Positions 6,544 through 14,242 of a stretch of 30,234 nucleotides of DNA are shown one piece after another (position 1 is the stretch's first letter; each line of letters opens with the position of its first letter). Position numbers and translations under genes: made by a program. Origin of the DNA: Deltaproteobacteria bacterium (lineage in GTDB: Bacteria > UBA10199 > SPLOWO2-01-44-7). The stretch covers positions 1-30,234 of the forward strand of contig JAUYJH010000150.1 of NCBI GenBank assembly GCA_030688705.1, read 5' to 3'. The notes under the pieces were generated by a model. That model searched no databases and was not told the origin of the DNA. It saw nothing but the letters and a program-made list of their open reading frames with translations.

Positions 6544-8351
6544 AAATTTTTACCCTCCCACTTCAAAATGGGTTGCGCGATGTTAGAGGCATCAATCGGC
6601 ATGCCGTCATAGTGGAGTACCGACCGCATGCGGCCAGCCAGTGCAGGATAGTTCATTTTCATCAAATTCATCATCTGCCCCTGCTGATTTTGTTCCACGA
6701 CATAAACATACTCGCATTCTTCAATAAATTTTCCGACGGCGCCGTTCAAAGGAAGCCCGCGGATTCTTAAATAATGGGTTTTGATCCCTTGCGCCGCCAG
6801 CTGGTCTCTCGCCTCAATCAAGGCAAAGTGTGTGGACCCATAGGCAATGAGCCCCACTTTGGCACCGCTTGTTTTTTCAATCACCGGCTGGGGAAGCCTC
6901 TCCTTGGCCGTTTCAATTTTTTTGGCAATCCGATCCAATACCCATTTCCAATCTTCCGGTTTTTCAGAATAAGTAGCCCGGGCCGTATGCCCCGAACCAC
7001 GGGTGAAATAGGCCGCTTTCGGGTGTTTGGTTCCGGGGAGCGTGCGATACGGAATGCCGTCGCCGTCGGGATCGCCGTAGCGTTCAAAGCCGGCGGCCCC
7101 CAGCTTTTCCAATTGTTCCGCCGTTAATACCTTGCCGCGGCGGAACGGCTCTTTTGGATAGGTAAACGGATCGCTCATCCAGTTGTTCATCCCTAAATCG
7201 AGATCACTCATCACAAAAACAGGGGTTTGAAATTCTTCGGCCAAATTGAAGGCCTCATAAGAAAGGCTGAAACATTCTTCAGGAGTCGCCGGAATCACCG
7301 CCAAATGATGCGTATCCCCGTGCGATAAAAATTGGGTGAAAAGAATATCGCCTTGGCTGGTGCGGGTCGGCAAGCCAGTGGAAGGGCCCAAACGCTGGAC
7401 ATCAAAAATCACCACGGGGATTTCTGTAAAATAGGCCAGGCCCGCAAATTCCGCCATGAGGCTGATCCCCGGACCCGAAGTCGATGTTGCCGCGCGGGCG
7501 CCGGCCCATCCGGCACCGATCGCCATGCCCAAAGCCGCCAGTTCATCTTCGGCCTGCACGACGGCAAAACGGGCCTGATGATCCTCGGCTTCCCTTCTGT
7601 GCTGTGCCAGATAATCGATCAGTGATTCGCCCAAGCTGGAAGCCGGCGTGATCGGATACCAGGCAAAAACAGTGCATCCGCCGAAGAGGGCGCCGAGCGC
7701 CGCCGATTCATTGCCGGTGATCACAATTTTGCCGGTGGTTTTATCCATCGCCAAAACCCCATACGGATCATTTTTCTTCACATTATTTTTGGCATATTCA
7801 AAACCGCACAAGGCCGCCTTCCAGTTCAACTCCACCGCTTTCGGCTTGTTGTGAAACTGTCTCTCCAAAGCATGGCGGACTTTATCCATGTCGATTCCCA
7901 ACAACTGCGCCACCGCCCCCACATAAATCATGTTGATCACCAGCTTACGAAGCGTGCTGACTTCGCAACATTCCTGAACCAATTTGTTAAAGGGCATCGG
8001 ATAATAGACAAGATCGGGGCGCATATTTTGCTGGGGGAGTTTATCGTTAAAAACAACAACGGTTCCCGGTTTGGCCTGCGCCAAATCTTCCTGAAACGTA
8101 TCCGCATTCATTAAAATCAAAATCTCGGCATCGCGCCGCATCCCCACATACCCCTCACGACTGACCCGAATATTGTACCAAGTGGGGAGCCCCGCGATGT
8201 TGGATGGAAAGATATTTTTGCCGGCAACCGGTATCCCCATGTAAAAAATAGACTTGATCAAAACGCTGTTTGCCGACTGCGAACCCGACCCGTTCACCGT
8301 GGCCACACGAATGGTAAAGTCATTGATTTTATTTGTATTTTGAGTTGACAT
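6540..8351 (-). CDS. korA: 2-oxoacid:ferredoxin oxidoreductase, alpha subunit (gamma-alpha fusion)
   Basis: This is the partner of KorB. The N-terminal about 190 residues form the gamma (GAM) domain (TVNGSGSQSANSVL, NIRVSREGYVGMRRDAEI). The PFOR alpha/TPP-interacting domain follows (GNESAALGALFGGCTVFAWYPITPASSLGE), then the C-terminal transketolase-like domain. The fused gamma-alpha arrangement, 603 residues, is usual for two-subunit KOR enzymes. ATG 8349-8351 is chosen over an upstream in-frame ATG because it gives MSTQNTNK and lies after a promoter at 8378-8406. The complex links central carbon metabolism to low-potential electron carriers and suggests an anaerobic or reductive TCA-type metabolism. 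Confidence 0.92.
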   Translation of the reverse strand: MSTQNTNKINDFTIRVATVNGSGSQSANSVLIKSIFYMGIPVAGKNIFPSNIAGLPTWYNIRVSREGYVGMRRDAEILILMNADTFQEDLAQAKPGTVVVFNDKLPQQNMRPDLVYYPMPFNKLVQECCEVSTLRKLVINMIYVGAVAQLLGIDMDKVRHALERQFHNKPKAVELNWKAALCGFEYAKNNVKKNDPYGVLAMDKTTGKIVITGNESAALGALFGGCTVFAWYPITPASSLGESLIDYLAQHRREAEDHQARFAVVQAEDELAALGMAIGAGWAGARAATSTSGPGISLMAEFAGLAYFTEIPVVIFDVQRLGPSTGLPTRTSQGDILFTQFLSHGDTHHLAVIPATPEECFSLSYEAFNLAEEFQTPVFVMSDLDLGMNNWMSDPFTYPKEPFRRGKVLTAEQLEKLGAAGFERYGDPDGDGIPYRTLPGTKHPKAAYFTRGSGHTARATYSEKPEDWKWVLDRIAKKIETAKERLPQPVIEKTSGAKVGLIAYGSTHFALIEARDQLAAQGIKTHYLRIRGLPLNGAVGKFIEECEYVYVVEQNQQGQMMNLMKMNYPALAGRMRSVLHYDGMPIDASNIAQPILKWEGKNL

Positions 8352-8355
8352 AAAC

Positions 8356-8406
8356 ACGCCCCTTAATGGAAGGGCGTATATAAGACATAGACACTCTTTT
8401 TGGCAA
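8356..8406 (-). promoter_or_regulatory. korA promoter with a leader inverted repeat
   Basis: Reading the minus strand, TTGCCA (8401-8406) and TTATAT (8378-8383) are separated by 17 nt, a good sigma-70 type pair. ACGCCC (8356-8361) and GGGCGT (8372-8377) form an inverted repeat between the -10 box and the ATG at 8351. It would lie at the start of the mRNA, where an operator or RNA hairpin could act. No regulator is identified. Confidence 0.5.
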
Positions 8407-8434
8407 GTGGTTTTACGCCGCAATTTCCCATATA

Positions 8435-10135
8435 ATGTCCCCGCCTATGCCCACACGGCTTCCTTCCATAAGTCACTTCTCCCAGGATCTGGTGAAAGAA
8501 GGGTTCGTCACCAAAGACCAACTGGCGGTCGCCAAGGTGAGCCAAGAGAATCTCGGGGAAGATTTGGGGGTCATCCTCATCCGTAAGGGTTTCTTGACCG
8601 AAGAAAAACTGCTGAAATTTTTAAGTCAAAAAATCAAAATTCCATTTGTCTCCTTGAGTTCCCAGGCAATGGAGCCGGAATTGTTGCGTGAAATTTCAGC
8701 CAGCCTCGCCAAAAGGCATTTGTTGATTCCCATTCGCAGAACCGACGGCAAAATAGAAGTGGCCATGTCCAACCCTCTGGATGCGTTCGCGATGGATGAT
8801 CTAAAAATGGCCTTTCACGCTGAAATCATCCCCTGCCTTGCGAGCCCGCAGGAAATTCAAAGGGCCATTGAAAAAGCCTATGCCGCGGAACCGGAAGAAA
8901 CGGAAAAAAGAATCGCCACGGTGGAAACGATCACCGAAGGGGTCGGCTTGAGCGGGATGGAATTCAAAAAAATCCAGGAGATTGCCTCGGGCCCCAAAGT
9001 CATCGCCGCCGTGAATGACCTTATCAGCAAAGCATGGTCTGAAAACGCCAGCGACATCCACATTGAGCCGACGCGGGAAAAAAGCCGCGCCCGTTTCCGG
9101 ATCGACGGCGTTTTGAATGAGCGGGCCTCTTTCCAGAAAAGCATGCATCTTGCCGTCGTCTCGCGGCTCAAAATCATGGCGGGGCTCGACATTGCCGAAC
9201 ACCGGATTCCACAGGACGGACGGGTGCGGATCCGTGCGGTGGGGCGCATCCTCGATATGAGAATTTCCACCTGTCCCACGCAGTACGGGGAAAAAGTCGT
9301 TTTGCGCCTTCTTTCAAAAGAATCTCTCAAAACCGTAGAGGATTTGGGCTTCGCAAAAGAGGACCGGCAGCTTTTCACCGACATGGTCACCAAAAGCCAC
9401 GGGATCTTTTTGGCGACCGGCCCCACCGGCTCCGGAAAATCGACGACACTCTATGCGGCCCTTGCCCGGATCAATTCGCCGGAACTCAACATCATTTCCA
9501 TTGAGGACCCGATCGAAAGCGAAATCGAGGGGGTTTCGCAGGTCGCCGTCCATTCCAAAACGGGGCTCACGTTCGCGGGCATCCTCCGCTCCGTATTGAG
9601 ACAAGACCCGGATGTCATCATGATCGGCGAAATCCGCGACGCAGAGACCGCCAACATCGCGGTACGCGCCGCCATTACCGGCCACCTGGTCTTGTCCACG
9701 CTCCATACCAACACCGCGGCAGGCGCCATTTCAAGACTGATGGACTTAGGGGTGGAACCGTTTCTTTTGAGCTCTGCTCTGCAAGGTGTTTTGGCGCAGC
9801 GATTGGTCCGAAAAATCTGCAAGGACTGCAAAGAGGAAATCCCCCTCGACCCCGACAAACTCGGCCCCTACGCCAAATTGGTGAAAAAAGCCTTCCGGGG
9901 CAAGGGATGCAAGCATTGCCGCCTGACCGGATACTCGGGGCGCATCGGCATTTTCGAACTGGCGCCGGTGACCGATGCCATCCGCCAATTGATTTATAAA
10001 AAAGCCCCCGACATAGACATTGAAAAGGAATTGAGAAAAATGGGGCTGGTCGCCATCCGCCAAGACGGCTTCCGCAAAATCGAGGAGGGGATCACCACCA
10101 TTGAAGAGGTCTTGAGAGTTACCGAGGAAGAATAA
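8435..10135 (+). CDS. pilB: Pilus assembly (extension) ATPase, PilB/GspE/MshE family
   Basis: This cytoplasmic hexameric ATPase powers pilin polymerisation. It has an N-terminal MshEN/T2SSE_N-like domain (about 10-150, including LGVILIRKGFLTEEKLLKFL) and a central domain with ASDIHIEP. Walker A is GPTGSGKST (329-337). Asp and His boxes follow (DPDVIMIGEIRDAET, TGHLVLSTLHTN), and a tetracysteine zinc site (CKDC and CKHC) lies near the C-terminus. The 566-residue length is normal. ATG 8435 and ATG 8447 are both possible. A TATAAT at 8431-8436 overlaps the first, which would favour 8447 if it is a real -10 box. The next gene, pilC, starts about 100 bp on, separated by a heptad element. Confidence 0.95.
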   Translation: MSPPMPTRLPSISHFSQDLVKEGFVTKDQLAVAKVSQENLGEDLGVILIRKGFLTEEKLLKFLSQKIKIPFVSLSSQAMEPELLREISASLAKRHLLIPIRRTDGKIEVAMSNPLDAFAMDDLKMAFHAEIIPCLASPQEIQRAIEKAYAAEPEETEKRIATVETITEGVGLSGMEFKKIQEIASGPKVIAAVNDLISKAWSENASDIHIEPTREKSRARFRIDGVLNERASFQKSMHLAVVSRLKIMAGLDIAEHRIPQDGRVRIRAVGRILDMRISTCPTQYGEKVVLRLLSKESLKTVEDLGFAKEDRQLFTDMVTKSHGIFLATGPTGSGKSTTLYAALARINSPELNIISIEDPIESEIEGVSQVAVHSKTGLTFAGILRSVLRQDPDVIMIGEIRDAETANIAVRAAITGHLVLSTLHTNTAAGAISRLMDLGVEPFLLSSALQGVLAQRLVRKICKDCKEEIPLDPDKLGPYAKLVKKAFRGKGCKHCRLTGYSGRIGIFELAPVTDAIRQLIYKKAPDIDIEKELRKMGLVAIRQDGFRKIEEGITTIEEVLRVTEEE

Positions 10136-10140
10136 CAGGG

Positions 10141-10224
10141 AGACAATGGACAATGGACAATGGACAATGGACCAAAAACAATGAAGCAGTTGGTCCACGG
10201 TCCTTGGTCCAGGGTCCTTGGTCC
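10141..10224. repeat. 84-bp heptad palindrome between pilB and pilC
   Basis: The left arm is AGACAAT, GGACAAT three times and GGACCAA (10141-10175), followed by a 14-nt spacer ending GCAG. The right arm is TTGGTCC, ACGGTCC, TTGGTCC, AGGGTCC, TTGGTCC (10190-10224). The arms pair to a long hairpin. The architecture, length and spacer ending match the copy at 12976-13059. Confidence 0.92.
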
Positions 10225-10232
10225 ACTTAAAT

Positions 10233-11447
10233 ATGCCCCTTTTCTCCTACCGCGCCCGGGATCAAAGAGGAATTCTCGTCACCGGCCATCTGGAAGGCCT
10301 CGCCGCAGAGCCGGTGCGCAACCTTCTTTCCGAGCAGGGTCTTATTCCGCTTTCCATCCGTCAGGTGCAAACCAAAAAAAATTGGGTGCCCGAATTCAAA
10401 TTTTTGAAAAAGGTCAAGCCGGAAGAGGTGGTCCTGATGACCCGGCAGTTCCACACTCTTTTCCGGGCCGGCATGAGCATGGAAAACCTTTTGGGGACAC
10501 TGGCCCGGCAGACCAAAAACAAGGCCCTGAACGAAACGCTGCAGAGAATACAAACGGATGTTTCGCAAGGGGCCACCCTCTCCAAGGCCTTTGCCAAACA
10601 CCCCAAAATATTCAACGATCTCTACATCAACATGCTGGCCGCCGGCGAAGAGGCGGGCATTCTGGAAGAAGTCTTAAAAAATCTTTCCGATCTTCTTGAA
10701 AAAGAGGTGGAAATCAAAACAGGGGTCAAATCGGCAACCCTTTACCCCAAAATCGTTATCGGCGTTCTTGGCATCGCCATCACCGTCATGCTTATCTGGG
10801 TCATCCCCGAGTTCACGAAGTTTTACGCCCATTATAAAACGGCCCTGCCGCTTCCCACCCGGATGCTCACCTTTGCCAGCAACGTCGTCCGCTATTACGG
10901 GTGGGTATTGCTTTTGGCCGGCATTGTCGCCTGGTTCGGTTTCCGCAAATATGTCAGCACGCCGGGAGGCCGCCTCCGTTACGACCGTTTGCGCTGGAAG
11001 CTTCCCGTCTTTGGGGATTTAAGCCAAAAAATCGCCAATGCCCGGTTTGCCCGGATTCTCTCTTCTCTCTATCGCAGCGGACTCTCCATCACCAAGGGGT
11101 TGAGCCTCGTGGAGCCGATACTCGACAACGAGTTGATCGCCAAGGATATCCGGCTCATCCGATCGCAAATTGAGAAAGGGCAAGGAATCGCCGAATCGAT
11201 GAAACAGACCGAGACTTTTCAACCGATGCTGATCGAAGCGACCGCCATCGGCGAAAAAACCGGCTCTTTGGATGACATGCTGCAGGGGATGGCGGAACAT
11301 TATGAGACTGAAATTCACCATACCATCAAAAATCTGACGACGCTGTTGGAACCGATTTTGCTGGTCTTCATTTTTGGAATGGTCACCTTTTTTGTGTTAG
11401 CTGTCTTTTTACCCATTTGGAACCTTTCTGGCGCTGTAATGCATTAA
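10233..11447 (+). CDS. pilC: Pilus inner-membrane platform protein, PilC/GspF/MshG family
   Basis: This polytopic inner-membrane protein couples the ATPase to pilin insertion. It starts MPLFSYRARDQRGILVTG, the usual PilC opening. Two T2SSF domains follow (about 65-190 and 270-395), with FRAGMSMENLL and LYRSGLSITKGL at equivalent places. Three hydrophobic segments are seen (VIGVLGIAITVMLIWVIPEF, YGWVLLLAGIVAWF, and a C-terminal LLVFIFGMVTFFVLAVFL). The 404-residue length is typical. ATG 10233 is chosen over an in-frame TTG at 10218 lying in the heptad repeat. No Shine-Dalgarno is visible, because repeat sequence occupies that position. Confidence 0.94.
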   Translation: MPLFSYRARDQRGILVTGHLEGLAAEPVRNLLSEQGLIPLSIRQVQTKKNWVPEFKFLKKVKPEEVVLMTRQFHTLFRAGMSMENLLGTLARQTKNKALNETLQRIQTDVSQGATLSKAFAKHPKIFNDLYINMLAAGEEAGILEEVLKNLSDLLEKEVEIKTGVKSATLYPKIVIGVLGIAITVMLIWVIPEFTKFYAHYKTALPLPTRMLTFASNVVRYYGWVLLLAGIVAWFGFRKYVSTPGGRLRYDRLRWKLPVFGDLSQKIANARFARILSSLYRSGLSITKGLSLVEPILDNELIAKDIRLIRSQIEKGQGIAESMKQTETFQPMLIEATAIGEKTGSLDDMLQGMAEHYETEIHHTIKNLTTLLEPILLVFIFGMVTFFVLAVFLPIWNLSGAVMH

Positions 11448-11462
11448 AACGATTTAAATAGG

Positions 11463-11482
11463 GTGGGTTTTATAAAACCCAC
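11463..11482. repeat. Perfect 20-bp palindrome between pilC and the first pilin gene
   Basis: GTGGGTTTTATAAAACCCAC is fully self-complementary. It follows the pilC stop by 15 bp, with no T-tract after it. It could be a binding site for a dimeric regulator, an RNA processing hairpin or a weak terminator separating pilin expression from the assembly genes. Confidence 0.65.
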
Positions 11483-11555
11483 TCCGAGTCAATCATCACT
11501 CATGGACACAGTGTTGGAGTAACGTACAATTGGCTCTAAGAAAGGAGGCACCCAT

Positions 11556-11972
11556 ATGATGTTGCGAAAGACAAAAGGTTTTACGCTCATTGAATTGGTG
11601 CTGGTCATTACCATTTTGGGGATATTGGCCGTAGCGGCGCTCCCGTCGTTCATCAACGTGAGCACGCAGGCGAGACAAGCCTCAAGAGATGGGGTCACCG
11701 GTGCGGTACGGTCTGGGGTCGCGATGTTTCGCGCCAACGACTTGGTGGTAAACGGACCTCCCGGAATCTATCCGGCCACGCTGGATGCTGGGGCCAATGC
11801 TGTTGCCGCCCCGGATAACCTGCTCTTTACGACCATATTGAGCCAGGGGATTTCGGATGGCCGGTGGACGCGGGTTTCGGATACGTCATACACCTATAAT
11901 GACGGTACGAACACCTTCACCTACACATACACCCCGGCCACGGGAAGTTTCACCAGCCCAACGGCTCCGTAA
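11556..11972 (+). CDS. Type IV prepilin, probably the major pilin (MshA/PilA-like)
   Basis: This small prepilin has a short basic leader (MMLRKTKG or MLRKTKG) cleaved before Phe, then FTLIELVLVITILGILAVAALPSF with Glu5, the hydrophobic helix that packs the fibre core. The remaining about 110 residues form a compact domain rich in Thr, Gly and Asn. AAAGGAGG at 11541-11548, 7 nt before ATG 11556, is the best ribosome site in the window. That fits high expression, as does first place among the pilin genes. No cysteine pair is present. Calling it the major pilin is inference from position and ribosome site. Confidence 0.85.
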   Translation: MMLRKTKGFTLIELVLVITILGILAVAALPSFINVSTQARQASRDGVTGAVRSGVAMFRANDLVVNGPPGIYPATLDAGANAVAAPDNLLFTTILSQGISDGRWTRVSDTSYTYNDGTNTFTYTYTPATGSFTSPTAP

Positions 11973-11973
11973 T

Positions 11974-12067
11974 GTCATTCCGGCGAAAGCCGGAATCCAG
12001 CCGTGCTGAAAACGACTGGATCCCGGCTGGAGCCTGCCCCGTACCGCGATACGGGGTCGGGATGACG
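11974..12067. repeat. REP-like palindromic element before the second pilin gene
   Basis: It begins GTCATTCCGGCGAAAGCCGG and ends CGGGGTCGGGATGAC, with inverted GTCAT/ATGAC ends and internal hairpins. It belongs to the widespread GTCATTCC(C/G)GCGAAAGC(G/C)GGAATCC family also present at 18064-18090 and 25687-25788. It occupies the whole space between two pilin genes. Confidence 0.85.
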
Positions 12068-12542
12068 ATGGGGTGTTTATATCCGCTATAAAAAGAACCA
12101 ATCGGGTTTTAGTCTGATCGAGCTCATCATCGTCATTGTCCTGCTCGGAATTTTTGCCATATTCGCCATCCCCAAAGATTCGCTTTTGACCATGAATTTG
12201 GAAACGGCCGCCGAAAAAGTTTCCAATGATTTGCGTTATGCCCGCGAACTGGCCGGCATCACGAATACCAATTGCGGCGTCAGTTTTGTCGCCAACGGAA
12301 ATTACACCGTGTATCAAAATTCTTTGCTTACACCGGCCACCAATCCATTGACCCGTCAATCTTTTGTGACCGATATCGCCGCCCTTTTCAAAAAAGTCTC
12401 CCTGCAAAACACCGTTCAGGTGGAATTCGATCCTGCCGGAAAACCGGTGCTGGGGAGCGGGCAGACCGTCCAATTGACCAACGGTGTTGCAACGGCATCA
12501 CTCTATATAACGCCCAACACCGGATTTATTTTGAGGCAATAA
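12066..12542 (+). CDS. Minor prepilin, FimT/GspH-like, without a visible start codon
   Basis: The frame encodes YKKNQSG, then FSLIELIIVIVLLGIFAIFAIP, a complete prepilin cleavage site and core helix. A domain of about 130 residues follows (NLETAAEKVSNDLRYARELAGITN, typical of GspH/FimT). The reading frame is open only from 12066 and contains no ATG, GTG or TTG before the cleavage site. The ATG at 12068 is in another frame and stops at TAA 12089-12091. A +1 shift there would join it to the pilin frame. The REP-like element ends exactly here, so its insertion may have removed the original start. A sequence error or a rare start codon are alternatives. The 3' end lies 2 bp before the next pilin gene. 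Confidence 0.75.
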   Translation, partial: RWGVYIRYKKNQSGFSLIELIIVIVLLGIFAIFAIPKDSLLTMNLETAAEKVSNDLRYARELAGITNTNCGVSFVANGNYTVYQNSLLTPATNPLTRQSFVTDIAALFKKVSLQNTVQVEFDPAGKPVLGSGQTVQLTNGVATASLYITPNTGFILRQ

Positions 12543-12544
12543 TT

Positions 12545-12973
12545 ATGAATGGACCAAGGACCAAGGGGTTCACACTGATCGAGGTCATCATCACCTTGAG
12601 TGTGTTGGCTGGCGGCGTGATGGGGGTTTTAACCCTCTACCAGCGCAATATCGAGCAGGCGGCGCGGATGGAGCAGACCCTCATCGCGACACAGCTGGCG
12701 CAGGAAAAACTGGAACAGATCATTCATGACAAAAAATATCAAAATTATGCCTACATCAATACTACCAACTATCCCGCATTGCCGGAAGATATGGGTCTTC
12801 AAGGTTTCAACGGTTATACACGGACAACGACCATCACGGAAGTCAGCGCCGCGAATCTGACCACGCCTCAAAACGGAACCGGTTACAAAAAAATCACCGT
12901 TACTGTTTTGCTGAACGGAACGCAGGCGGCCAAGCTGGAGACGTTGGTCACTTTATGGGGAGAAGCAACATGA
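12545..12973 (+). CDS. Minor prepilin, PilV/GspI/MshD-like
   Basis: The leader is MNGPRTKG, then FTLIEVIITLSVLAGGVMGVLTLYQRNIEQAARMEQTLIATQLAQEKLEQI. The last part, with its glutamine-rich helix, is typical of PilV/GspI. The protein has 142 residues. Two GGACCAA heptads (12551-12564) encode GPRT in the leader. Without the GPRTK codons the leader would read MNG|FTLIEV. ATG 12545 follows the previous stop by 2 bp. It likely forms part of the initiating minor-pilin complex with the flanking PilW- and PilX-like proteins. Its stop overlaps the next gene by 4 bp. Confidence 0.87.
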   Translation: MNGPRTKGFTLIEVIITLSVLAGGVMGVLTLYQRNIEQAARMEQTLIATQLAQEKLEQIIHDKKYQNYAYINTTNYPALPEDMGLQGFNGYTRTTTITEVSAANLTTPQNGTGYKKITVTVLLNGTQAAKLETLVTLWGEAT

Positions 12974-13548
12974 AAGGACCAAGGACCAAGGACCAAGGAC
13001 AATGGACCAAAAGCAAAACCGCAGTTGGTCCTCGGACCATGGTCCATGGTCCATGGTCCAATGGGTTCACTCTTGTCGAAATCGTGCTGACGGTGAGTCT
13101 TATCGGCATTCTATTTGCCGCGGCCAGCATCGTTCTGCGGCAAGGGCTCGATTCCTACGCAACCGTCAGTGAAAGAGGGAGCACCCTGCAAGCGACACGG
13201 TTCGCCATAGAAAGAATGACGCGGGAATTAAGGCGATGCGGCGACGACGCCGACAACCAGCTTCAGAATATTTCGGCGGCACAGATCGGCTTTACCGATG
13301 CCAACGCCATCAACACCAGTTTCAATCTGAACGGCCAAACCCTGCGGCGCGGCAACGATACCCTTTTGGATAATGTGACAGCACTCACTTTTACCGGTTA
13401 TAAAAGCGACAACACCCAGACCACTTCCGCGCAACAGGTAAGACGGGTGCGCATCCAGATGTCGGTTTTGCCGCAGGGTCAAAACACGCCGCTGACTTTA
13501 AGAACCGATGTTTTTTTAAGGAATTATCTCTATGAAAATTGGCAATAA
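12970..13548 (+). CDS. Minor prepilin, PilW/GspJ/MshO-like, with repeat-expanded leader
   Basis: The mature part begins FTLVEIVLTVSLIGILFAAASIVLRQGL, then VSERGSTLQATRFAIERMTRELRRC, the usual PilW/GspJ pattern. From ATG 12970 the leader is 32 residues, far longer than the 5-10 usual for type IVa prepilins. Residues 3-30 are encoded exactly by an 84-bp heptad palindrome (12976-13059). Removing it would give MK-NG|FTLVEI, a standard leader. The ATG overlaps the previous gene (ATGA). The G32|F33 site is intact, so processing by the prepilin peptidase should still remove the extra residues. An in-frame ATG at 12955 is less likely, as it lies deeper in the upstream gene. Confidence 0.88.
   Translation: MKGPRTKDQGQWTKSKTAVGPRTMVHGPWSNGFTLVEIVLTVSLIGILFAAASIVLRQGLDSYATVSERGSTLQATRFAIERMTRELRRCGDDADNQLQNISAAQIGFTDANAINTSFNLNGQTLRRGNDTLLDNVTALTFTGYKSDNTQTTSAQQVRRVRIQMSVLPQGQNTPLTLRTDVFLRNYLYENWQ
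12976..13059. repeat. 84-bp heptad palindrome inside a prepilin leader
   Basis: The left arm is GGACCAA three times, GGACAAT, GGACCAA (12976-13010). The 14-nt spacer (13011-13024) ends GCAG. The right arm is TTGGTCC, TCGGACC and ATGGTCC three times (13025-13059). The total is 84 bp, or 28 codons, so the frame is preserved. It has the same layout as 10141-10224. Confidence 0.93.
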
Positions 13549-14239
13549 TCATGGTGGAGTCAGCGTCATCGCGGCCATGCTGATGCTTTTGAGTCTTCTG
13601 GCATTGGGAGGGGTTATCTCCTATCTCGTGGCGGTCGGGGAGGAGTCACGGGCCAGCCAGCATTCTTCCGCGCAGGCCCTGTATGTGACACAAGCCGGCG
13701 TGGAGTACGCGGTCAAAAAAGTTTATGACGGGCAAAGCGAAATCGTCAACCCGCCGGGGCAGCCTTTTGGAAACGGTTCTTTCACGGTCAGCCGCAGCGG
13801 CCTGACCCTTACGATCACCGGCACTGTCGGCAATGCAATACGCGTTCACAAAATCGACAGCCCCACGCAGGCCGATTGCGACATCCTCGACGTCGACAAC
13901 GCCACTCTGGTCGGCGGAGGACAAACCCTCAAGAACATTTATTTCCGCAAAAATTGTCTCTCCCAAATTGTTGTCGACAAACTGCTGTTCAGCTGGACCC
14001 CGAATGGGGGGCAAAAATTGATCCTCGTCAAAATCGAGTCGAGCGTGGTTTATGACAACCCGGCGGGAGTCCCCTCCGGAACATTGATCGATATCGCGGA
14101 CTATGTGGCCGTGAACAACAATAACAACGTGTTCAGTTTTATCCACTTTACCGCGCCGATTTTCGGAACCGTCATGACCCTGACCTTCCACATGGGCGAC
14201 GGCACCACCAAAACTGTCACCTTCGGCCCCCTCGACTAA
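13532..14239 (+). CDS. Minor pilin, PilX/MshP/GspK-like
   Basis: The N-terminus MKIGNNHGG, then VSVIAAMLMLLSLLALGGVISYLVAV, resembles PilX-type proteins, where the G|FTLIE box is relaxed. The following SRASQHSSAQALYVTQAGVEYAVKKVYDG is the typical helical continuation. The C-terminal domain of about 160 residues is beta-rich. The protein has 235 residues. ATG 13532 has AAGGA upstream and overlaps the previous gene by 17 bp. It is the last of five consecutive pilin-like genes, as in MSHA clusters (order B/A-C-D-O-P). Position and N-terminus support the call, but the globular domain is not recognised. Confidence 0.8.
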   Translation: MKIGNNHGGVSVIAAMLMLLSLLALGGVISYLVAVGEESRASQHSSAQALYVTQAGVEYAVKKVYDGQSEIVNPPGQPFGNGSFTVSRSGLTLTITGTVGNAIRVHKIDSPTQADCDILDVDNATLVGGGQTLKNIYFRKNCLSQIVVDKLLFSWTPNGGQKLILVKIESSVVYDNPAGVPSGTLIDIADYVAVNNNNNVFSFIHFTAPIFGTVMTLTFHMGDGTTKTVTFGPLD

Positions 14240-14242
14240 AGC

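Noticed and set aside
8435..8900. c-di-GMP binding by the pilus ATPase N-terminal domain
   Set aside because: An MshEN-like motif is partly visible, but the spacing to the final Gln differs from the consensus, so nucleotide binding is not claimed.
10141..10224. CRISPR array or phase-variation tract
   Set aside because: The units are contiguous 7-mers with no unique spacers and no cas genes nearby. Heptad slippage could alter frames, but the constant copy number of five argues against an active contingency tract.
11503..11518. Sigma-54-like site TGGACACAGTGTTGGA upstream of the first pilin gene
   Set aside because: Spacing fits and pilin genes are often sigma-54 dependent, but the key GC of the -12 element is GG, so the match is too weak to annotate.
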